Source: CAVSRC01 sp963762605
Lineage (GTDB): Bacteria > Pseudomonadota > Alphaproteobacteria > Rhizobiales > Kaistiaceae
Length of the DNA: 64,000 nt
NCBI GenBank assembly: GCA_963762605.1
Contig: CAVXLJ010000017.1
Coordinates: 343,364-407,363, forward strand
Direction: 5' to 3'
The stretch's first letter is position 1. The number at the start of each line of letters is the position of its first letter. The position numbers and the translations under genes were made by a program. Positions 58,157-64,000 of the stretch are shown in pieces. Below the pieces are notes generated by a model. It searched no databases. It saw only the letters and a program-made list of their open reading frames with translations, and was not told the DNA's origin.

Positions 58157-59179
58157 GTGTCGAGTCGTCCGAAGAAGATTCTCAACGATCCGCGCAAGGT
58201 TGTTGAGGAGATGTTGGAGGGGCTGATCCTGGCCAATGACGGGCGTGTGGAGCGGGTGCCCGGACACACCGCGCTGGTGCGCCGTGATCTGCCGGAAGCG
58301 AAAGTGGCGCTGCTGATCGGCGGCGGCAGCGGCCACGAGCCGCTGTTCCACGGCTTCGTCGGGCGCAACATGGCCGATGCGGCGGCCTGCGGCGGCGTCT
58401 TTGCGGCGCCCTCGCCCGACATCATCTACGCCGCCGCCCGGGCGGCGCATCGCGGCCGCGGCGTGCTGTTTCTGTACGGCAACTATGCCGGCGACAACAT
58501 GAACTTCGACATGGCGGCTGAGATGCTGGCCGACGACGGTATCGACGTGCGCACGGTGCGCGTCGCCGACGACGTCGCAGTGGTGCCGCAGGATCGCATG
58601 GTCGACCGGCGCGGTGTCGCCGGCGACCTGCTGATGATCAAGATCGCCGGCGGCGCGGCGACGGAACTCGCCAGCCTGGACGAGGTCGAGCGGGTGGCGC
58701 GCAAGGCGCAGCACGCCGTGCGCACGATCGGCGTGGCGGTGTCGGCGGGGTCGATCCCGGAGACCGGCCAGCCGACCTTCGAACTGGCCGACGACGAGAT
58801 CGAGATCGGCATGGGGGCGCATGGCGAGCCGGGCGTGTCGCGCCAGAAGATGGCCTCGGCCGACGCGGTGGCCGAGCAGATGCTGGACAAGCTGATCCCG
58901 GACCTGCCGTTCGAGGCGGGCGACGAGGTGGCGCTGCTGATCAACAATTTCGGCGGCACGACGATGATGGAGATGCTGATCGTCAACCGGCGGGTGCGCC
59001 AGATCCTCGACGACAAAGGCATCAAGGTGCATCGCAGCCATGTCGGCACCTGGCTGACGGTGCAGGAGATGGCCGGCTTTTCGATCACGCTGATGCGGCT
59101 CGACGACGAGCTCAAGCATTACCTCGACCTGCCGGCGGAGTCGCTCGGCTTCTCGCAGATGGGGCCGCACCATGGTTGA
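58157..59179 (+). CDS. dhaK: Dihydroxyacetone-kinase-like subunit DhaK
   Basis: A 340-residue DhaK-type subunit starting with GTG (14 bases after GAGGGAGT). GGGSGHEPLFHGFVG (55-69) is the substrate-site loop, D113 in NYAGDNMNF the general base position, and H222 in GMGAHGEPG the histidine that forms the hemiaminal with the ketone substrate. DhaK binds the ketone; DhaL, encoded next, supplies the phosphoryl group. No DhaM phosphotransferase gene is present, so ATP is the likely donor. Substrates in such clusters include erythrulose-, apiose- or pentulose-derived ketones, not just dihydroxyacetone. Confidence 0.92.
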   Translation: MSSRPKKILNDPRKVVEEMLEGLILANDGRVERVPGHTALVRRDLPEAKVALLIGGGSGHEPLFHGFVGRNMADAAACGGVFAAPSPDIIYAAARAAHRGRGVLFLYGNYAGDNMNFDMAAEMLADDGIDVRTVRVADDVAVVPQDRMVDRRGVAGDLLMIKIAGGAATELASLDEVERVARKAQHAVRTIGVAVSAGSIPETGQPTFELADDEIEIGMGAHGEPGVSRQKMASADAVAEQMLDKLIPDLPFEAGDEVALLINNFGGTTMMEMLIVNRRVRQILDDKGIKVHRSHVGTWLTVQEMAGFSITLMRLDDELKHYLDLPAESLGFSQMGPHHG

Positions 59180-59807
59180 CGCACTGGATCACGAAACGGC
59201 GCTGGCGATGCTGGCGACGGTCTGCCAGGCGGTGGTCGACAATGTCGACGTGCTGTCGCAGGCCGACCGGGAGATCGGCGACGGCGACCACGGGGTGGGC
59301 ATGCGCCGCGGCTTCGAGGCGGCCGGCCAAGCGCTGCAGGGGTCGCCCGAGGCCGGCATCGAGGACGCCTTCAAGACCGTCGGCACCGCCATCATGGGGG
59401 CGACCGGCGGCGCGGCGGGGGCGGTCTTCGGCACGCTGTTCCGCTCGGGCGCGAAGGCCTTTGCCGGCAGCGAGCGGCTCGACGCCGAGCATTTCGCCGG
59501 CTTTCTCGAGACGGCGGTGACGGCGGTGGCCAAGCGCGGGGGCGTCATCGAGGGGCAGAAGACGATGCTCGACGCGCTGGCGCCGGCCGCCCGCAGCGCC
59601 CGGGGGCGCGTCGCCAACGGCCTGGCGGGCGTCACCGCGGCGGCGGCGGAAGCGGCCGAGCAGGGCGTGCAGGCCACCTGCGACATGATCGCCACCACCG
59701 GCAAGGCCCGGTCGCTGGGCGAGCGCAGCCTCGGCCATCCGGATCCGGGCGCCATTTCCATTTCCATCATCCTCGGCGCCATGCGGGACTTTACCGCCCA
59801 GGCCTGA
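59172..59807 (+). CDS. dhaL: Dihydroxyacetone-kinase-like subunit DhaL
   Basis: A 211-residue nucleotide-binding subunit with Mg-binding aspartates D32, D37 and D39 in ADREIGDGDHG and the C-terminal SLGHPDPGAISISII. Overlaps the end of dhaK by 8 bases, so the two are coupled and form the kinase. Confidence 0.92.
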   Translation: MVDALDHETALAMLATVCQAVVDNVDVLSQADREIGDGDHGVGMRRGFEAAGQALQGSPEAGIEDAFKTVGTAIMGATGGAAGAVFGTLFRSGAKAFAGSERLDAEHFAGFLETAVTAVAKRGGVIEGQKTMLDALAPAARSARGRVANGLAGVTAAAAEAAEQGVQATCDMIATTGKARSLGERSLGHPDPGAISISIILGAMRDFTAQA

Positions 59808-59841
59808 CGCGCCAGCGAGGAACAGCAGAAGGACGTTCACC

Positions 59842-60729
59842 ATGGCAGACCTCGACGACATCAGGGAAGGCAAGTACTGGGGCGAGGACAAGCCGGCCGA
59901 CACCAGCCGGTTCTTCCTGAAGGGCGCGGCGCAGCACGACTGGGGCATGAAGGCCCGGCTGGCGCGCATCTTCAATCCGCAGAGCGGGCGCACAGTGATG
60001 CTGGCCTTCGACCACGGCTACTTCCAGGGGCCGACCACCGGGCTGGAGCGCATCGACCTGACGATCGCGCCGCTGGCCGAACACACCGACGTCTTGATGT
60101 GCACGCGCGGCGCGCTGCGCGCCAACGTCGCGCCGGAGGTGGGTAAGCCGGTGGTGCTGCGCTGCTCGGGCGGCAACTCCATCCTGACGGAGCTGTCCAA
60201 CGAGCTGGTCGCCGTCGACATCGAGGACGCCATCCGGCTCGGTGCCTCGGCGATGGCCGCCCAAGTCTATATCGGCGCCGAATACGAGCACAAATCGATC
60301 GGCAACATCGTCAAGCTGATCGACACCGGCCTGCGCTACGGCATCCCGACCATGGCGGTGACCGGGGTCGGCAAGGACATGGTGCGCAACGCGCGCTATT
60401 TCGGGCTGGCGACCCGCATTGCGGCGGAGATCGGGGCACAGTTCGTCAAGTCGTATTACGTTGACGAGGGCTTCGAGAAGGTGGTGCTCGGCTGTCCGGT
60501 GCCGATCGTCATCGCCGGCGGCAAGAAGCTGCCCGAGCGCGACGCGCTGGAGATGGCCTACCTGGCGATCGATCAGGGCGCGGCCGGCGTCGACATGGGG
60601 CGCAACGTCTTCCAGGCGCCGGCCCCGGCGGCGATGCTGCAGGCGCTGGCGGCCGTCGTGCACAAGGGCGAAACGGGCGAGCGGGCCTACGACTTGTACC
60701 GCGACCTCGCCGTCGCGAAGGCATCCTGA
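59842..60729 (+). CDS. LsrF-like class I aldolase/thiolase
   Basis: A 295-residue TIM-barrel protein of the LsrF/DeoC-FbaB group. AFDHGYFQGPTTGLE (55-69) and Schiff-base lysine K203 in FVKSYYVD match LsrF, the 3-hydroxy-5-phosphonooxypentane-2,4-dione thiolase of autoinducer-2 breakdown. No lsrG, lsrK or Lsr transporter gene is nearby, so use of AI-2 itself is doubtful. The likely job is cleavage of a C4-C6 keto-phosphate made by DhaKL and the following SDR. 34 bases after dhaL. Confidence 0.88.
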   Translation: MADLDDIREGKYWGEDKPADTSRFFLKGAAQHDWGMKARLARIFNPQSGRTVMLAFDHGYFQGPTTGLERIDLTIAPLAEHTDVLMCTRGALRANVAPEVGKPVVLRCSGGNSILTELSNELVAVDIEDAIRLGASAMAAQVYIGAEYEHKSIGNIVKLIDTGLRYGIPTMAVTGVGKDMVRNARYFGLATRIAAEIGAQFVKSYYVDEGFEKVVLGCPVPIVIAGGKKLPERDALEMAYLAIDQGAAGVDMGRNVFQAPAPAAMLQALAAVVHKGETGERAYDLYRDLAVAKAS

Positions 60730-60731
60730 TC

Positions 60732-61532
60732 ATGTCGGCCGAGACGATGAAGCCGAGCGGGGCGCCGGGCGGCGCGCCGCTCGCCGGGCGCCGCGTCGCC
60801 GTCACCGGGGCGGCCAGCGGCATCGGCCGGGAGATCGTGCGGGTGTTTGGTGCGGCGGGCGCGCGGGTCGGCGCGCTCGACGTCGATGCCGCCGGCCTGC
60901 AGGCGCTGGCCGACGAACTCGGCTGCCCGACGCAGCCCTGCGACGTCACCGACGACGCCTCGGTGGCGGCGGCCTTCGACGCGCTGGAGGCGGACCTCGG
61001 CGGCCTGGACATGCTGGTCTCCAACGCTGGCTCAGCACCGCAGGGGCCGATCGGCGAGGTGGCTATGGCGGATCTGCAGCGCAGCTTCGACTTGAACTTC
61101 TTCGGCCACCAGCGCGCCTGCCAGGCGGCGCTCAAGATCTTCCGCAAGCAGGGCCGCGGCGGCACGATCCTGTTCAACATCTCCAACCAATCGGTCAATC
61201 CCGGCAAGTCCTTCGGCCCCTACGGGCTGCCGAAGACGGCGCTGCTCGGCCTGATGAAGCAGTATGCGCTCGACCACGGCGCCGAGGGCATCCGCACCGC
61301 CGGGGTCAATGCCGGGCGGATCCGCTCCGGCCTGATGACCGACGAGATGATCAGGGAACGCGCCAAGGCGCGCGGGCTGAGTGCCAAGGACTACATGGCG
61401 GGCAACCTTCTCAGCGTCGAAGTGACGGCGACGGATGTCGCCGAGGCGTTTCTGCACTTGGCGCTGATGGACAAGGTGAACGCCGCGGTGGTGACGATCG
61501 ACGGAGGCACGATCGCCACGTCGTTGCGCTGA
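60732..61532 (+). CDS. Short-chain dehydrogenase/reductase
   Basis: A 266-residue classical SDR. Nucleotide motif TGAASGIG (25-32), D50 (LDVD) suggesting NAD rather than NADP, NAG (98-100), and the catalytic S151, Y164 and K168. It starts 2 bases after the LsrF-like gene, so it belongs to the dhaKL operon. It probably oxidises a hydroxyl of the sugar to the keto form needed by the kinase or the aldolase. Confidence 0.9.
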   Translation: MSAETMKPSGAPGGAPLAGRRVAVTGAASGIGREIVRVFGAAGARVGALDVDAAGLQALADELGCPTQPCDVTDDASVAAAFDALEADLGGLDMLVSNAGSAPQGPIGEVAMADLQRSFDLNFFGHQRACQAALKIFRKQGRGGTILFNISNQSVNPGKSFGPYGLPKTALLGLMKQYALDHGAEGIRTAGVNAGRIRSGLMTDEMIRERAKARGLSAKDYMAGNLLSVEVTATDVAEAFLHLALMDKVNAAVVTIDGGTIATSLR

Positions 61533-61626
61533 ACGTCGACACGACTGGCAGGCTCTGCCGGCTCCGGACAGTCGGGGCGGTTTGAGGGCGCTGGGCCGGA
61601 TCGGCCAGCTGCGGGAGGTTTCTTGA

Positions 61627-62080
61627 ATGCATCGTTTGGACAGCAAACTCGAGAAGATCCGATCTGGCCGGTACGAGAAGGGCGATTTCATCCTGGGGAC
61701 GCCAAGGATCCCGACATGTTCAGCTTCAGCCCAATCGCCGGGTCGGGCCCGGTGGTGGTCGCCGGCAAGGACCTTTTCGCCGTCGTCACATGGTCGAGGA
61801 GTTGGCCGCGACCGTGCCTGGCGTGCTGGTGCGCCAGCACACGCCGCGTCTGCTGACTTCCGGCGAGATACAGCACGGGGTCGAAACGTTCGATGTGGAA
61901 TGGACCTCATGCGCGATCGGCGGCGATGCAGGGGTCCATTTCGAACGATCAGCCCTTCGTCGAGGCCCCACGACGCGCCTATGGCAGCCGCTTCGGCGCA
62001 GTCGGGCGCCGCCGGCCAACGCCCAGGATGCTGTCACGCGGTGTCCTGAAGTACCAACGAACGAAGCAAAGGAGCCCCCG
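61627..62080 (+). pseudogene. Degenerate gene remnant in the dhaKL cluster
   Basis: The frame opens MHRLDSKLEKIRSGRYEKGDF. A missing base near 61700 moves the rest (DAKDPDMFSFSPIAGSG) to another frame, and a further shift near 61790 leads to MVEELAATVPGVLVRQHTP. The first part resembles an uncharacterised family whose members start with a KLxxIRxGxY..DFIIADAKD pattern. The remainder to 62080 shows no recognisable homology. Together with 61533-61626 it fills the gap between the SDR and the amidohydrolase. Confidence 0.45.
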
Positions 62081-63112
62081 ATGTCCATTCCGAACCACGT
62101 CCGGCAACAAATCGAAAACAGGATCGCGTTTCTCGCGAAGGCGCGCGACACCTTGACGGCCGATGTCGACAGCCACATCAGCGATCCCGCCACTTTGCCC
62201 GCCTCTGTGCGCAATCGTATCGAGCGCGAGCCCAACTATTTCATAGGTCGTCCCATCGACGCCGAAATGTTGCTTCGCGACATGGATGCGGTCGGAATCG
62301 ACATGTCGCTGTCGTGGCTCAACCCGTGGGTCATCGAATACGTCGACGACCCGGCGGCAAACCGCGCCATGCTGAGTCGAGCCAACCATTATGTCGCCGA
62401 CGCAGCGATACGACATCCTGAACGAGTCTATCCAGCCGGCTGGACGGATCCGAAGGCGTTGGGAGTTGAAGGCGCACGGGCCGTGGTCGACGAATGCGTG
62501 CTGGAACTCGGATTCGCCGTGGTCAAGCTGAACCCCGGCCAGAACGCCTATCCGATCGACAGCGACGCCGCATTGGCCGTGATCGAACGGATCGTGGAAC
62601 TGGGGGCGGTGCCGGCGTTTCATTTCGGCTCGGATACGCTCTACACGCCGGTCCAGGGGCTCGAGAACGTGGCGGCGCGGTTCCCCGACCATCCGATCCT
62701 CGCCGTTCACTTCGGCGGCGTCGGCGCCGGTATGCCGGCTGAAGCCTTCTGCCACGAATTGCGGGCCATGGGGCTGCGGCGGACAAACATCTTCTTCGTC
62801 GAAAGCTCCAAGCGCGAGATGCACGTGGAATCCGATCTGATCACGTACCGGTTGGCCGGACCACAGCACCGGCACCGCATCTTCCTGGGAAGCGACACGC
62901 CCTTCGGCCGCCCGAACTGGCATTTCGGCGGCTACCGCCAGATGTTCGCGACTCTGGCCGACGGCGCGAACCACGCTGACGCCAGGGTCCGCGCCGCGCC
63001 GGACCAGTTCGACGCGGAGACCGCGCAGGATTTCATGGGCCGCAACTTCGCCGATTTCGCGGCCGAGGCCTGCCGTCGCGTCCTGGCGACGCATTGTCGC
63101 GGCGAGAGTTAA
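62081..63112 (+). CDS. Amidohydrolase-2 family TIM-barrel hydrolase
   Basis: A 343-residue protein. D30-S-H32 in the N-terminal region, VPAFHFGSDTLY near 185, LAVHFGGVGAG near 210 and IFLGSDTPFGRP near 270 are the metal-binding and active-site strands of the amidohydrolase_2 superfamily. The usual HxH pair is only half kept (DSH). Start 62081 has AAAGGAG 8-14 bases upstream; the longer frame includes the upstream remnant. Family members hydrolyse lactones or decarboxylate; a lactonase step would fit sugar catabolism, but this is a guess. Confidence 0.85.
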   Translation: MSIPNHVRQQIENRIAFLAKARDTLTADVDSHISDPATLPASVRNRIEREPNYFIGRPIDAEMLLRDMDAVGIDMSLSWLNPWVIEYVDDPAANRAMLSRANHYVADAAIRHPERVYPAGWTDPKALGVEGARAVVDECVLELGFAVVKLNPGQNAYPIDSDAALAVIERIVELGAVPAFHFGSDTLYTPVQGLENVAARFPDHPILAVHFGGVGAGMPAEAFCHELRAMGLRRTNIFFVESSKREMHVESDLITYRLAGPQHRHRIFLGSDTPFGRPNWHFGGYRQMFATLADGANHADARVRAAPDQFDAETAQDFMGRNFADFAAEACRRVLATHCRGES

Positions 63113-63299
63113 CGGATCGTCGGGGGCAGTCCGTCAGGTCGAAGCGGTGCGACGTGGCGTTCCAACCTGTGAGGATGTGCGAATACAGGAGCGCGCTCAG
63201 GACCGAATCGTGACGCCGCCGGACGGCGTACAGGATGAACCGGTGTTCCTTCACCGCCTGGTCCCAGCGCTCCTGCGAGGTGCTGCCGGCATAGCGGAA

Positions 63300-63680
63300 G
63301 CGGCGCACGCGCGCCGCTCGCTCACCTTCAGCTTCTCCTGGAGAAGAGCGACCGCTTCGCGCCTGGCGGCGGGCGTCACCATTTTTTTGCCAGCAGTTCC
63401 TTCAATCCGGCATTGTCGAGCATGGCGTCAGCCCGCAGCTTCTTCGGCCGGCCATTCTCCTCCTCCAGGGCCTTCAGCCGCTTGGCGTCGGACACATCCA
63501 GGCCGCCGTACTTGGCCTTCCACTTGTAGAAGGTGGCGCTGCTCACGCCATGCTTCCGGCACACCTCCGCCGTCGGCAAACCCGCCTCCCGCTCTCGCAG
63601 GATCCCAACGATCTGTTCTTCCGTGAACCTTGAGCGCTTCATCAGTCCGGTCCTCTCAAAAGGCCGGACTCCATCTCAAA
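63300..63680 (-). mobile_element. IS3-family element remnant (orfA intact, orfB truncated)
   Basis: orfA at 63376-63642 encodes 88 residues: FTEEQIVGILREREAGLPTAEVC, a helix-turn-helix and an ATFYKWKAKYGGLDVSDAKR segment typical of the IS3 OrfA. It overlaps the start of orfB (VTPAARREAVALLQEKLKVSERRA), which is cut after about 25 codons. An inverted repeat at 63648-63674 lies beside the orfA start. No DDE domain remains. The stretch 63113-63299 between this and the amidohydrolase holds an unidentified open frame with no recognised homology. Confidence 0.8.
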
Positions 63681-63716
63681 CCGGATATCCCTCAGGGGGC
63701 AACGTCACGGCCTGTC

Positions 63717-64000
63717 TCGTCGCACGGCGCATGGCATGCGCTAGGCGGGAGCGGCGATCGCCGCCGAGAACGGCGCGACCGAGCGTCAGCTTGTGGCGAT
63801 CTTCGGCTGGTCCACGATGAAGGAAGCCGCGCGCTGCACCAAGGCGGCGCGCCGGAAGGTGCTCGCGGCGAGCGACATGAAGCTGCTCTCGCGCGATCAA
63901 ACATCGAACAGAAGTGTCCCACTTTTTACCGCGCTGGAGCGCGGTGGGACGCTTTCACTGCCTAAGCCTTTGAAAGGAAAGACGTGCGGCAAGGAATGGT
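63717..64000 (+). pseudogene. Tyrosine recombinase/phage integrase, C-terminal fragment
   Basis: TAHGMR followed by an in-frame TAG at 63742, then AGAAIAAENGATERQLVAIFG, STMKEAARCTKAARRKVL, DMKLLSRDQ, matches the C-terminal catalytic part of tyrosine recombinases. The H-x-L-R box appears as HGMR and the next lysine codon has become a stop. The N-terminal part is missing where the IS3 remnant abuts, and the 3' end runs off the window. Marks a former integrative element. Confidence 0.75.

Noticed and set aside
59842..60729. Assignment of the LsrF-like gene to autoinducer-2 degradation
   Set aside because: No lsrK, lsrG, lsrR or Lsr transporter gene is near; the neighbours are DhaKL, SDR and DeoR, so a different substrate is more likely.
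63700..64000. tRNA attachment site for the integrase
   Set aside because: No tRNA-like cloverleaf is visible in this stretch; the site, if any, lies outside the window.

Overview
The window looks like a high-GC alphaproteobacterial chromosome, most likely order Hyphomicrobiales (Rhizobiales). The evidence is the gene order cysG-DUF2849-cysI-cysH, an AglEFGK-type sugar transporter with a LacI regulator, a urtABCDE urea transporter, a DUF1127 miniprotein, a long-form XRE regulator of the ScfR type, and palindromic intergenic repeats of the kind common in rhizobia. I could not fix a genus. I saw no rRNA, tRNA or CRISPR array.

Layout. 0-3.6 kb: sulfite reduction and siroheme synthesis (cysG, DUF2849, cysI, start of cysH; minus strand). 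3.8-12.1 kb: sugar ABC transporter aglEFGK (minus) divergent from aglR-dgoK-dgoA-acetyltransferase (plus), with two identical-core LacI-type palindromes between them. 12.2-13.3 kb: cytochrome b561 and a divergent MarR regulator. 13.3-19.0 kb: urea ABC transporter urtABCDE (minus). 19.3-23.6 kb: divergent sensor kinase carrying a full NCS1 permease domain, followed by a LuxR-type response regulator. 23.6-24.7 kb: an isolated SIR2-like gene of unusual composition. 24.8-32.7 kb: alpha-2-macroglobulin plus PBP1C. 32.9-37.3 kb: ClpP-like exported protein, epimerase, gnd, hemerythrin. 37.4-42.4 kb: a second branched-chain-type ABC transporter in which permease LivM and ATPase LivG are fused. 42.6-47.6 kb: XRE regulator, receiver protein, small membrane protein and a sodium/solute-symporter histidine kinase, resembling acetate/short-chain acid sensing systems. 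47.6-51.2 kb: haloacid dehalogenase, a repeat-filled gap, prfC, DUF1127.

51.6-64 kb is an accessory island. It holds a TRAP transporter (dctPQM), a 3-hydroxyisobutyrate-dehydrogenase-family enzyme, a truncated aldehyde dehydrogenase, a DeoR regulator divergent from dhaK-dhaL-lsrF-like-SDR, a degenerate gene and an amidohydrolase. It is studded with IS481, IS701 and IS3 remnants and ends in a broken tyrosine integrase. The gene set suggests uptake, phosphorylation, oxidation and thiolytic/aldol cleavage of a keto-sugar or sugar acid. That pathway cannot be assigned to a known substrate from sequence alone and is the best candidate for an undescribed system here.

Four otherwise full-length genes (aglG, the NCS1 kinase, the epimerase, the symporter kinase) each carry exactly one single-base indel. 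This may mean sequencing error rather than real decay. In all four solute-uptake operons the substrate-binding-protein gene is followed by a strong stem-loop before the permease genes.
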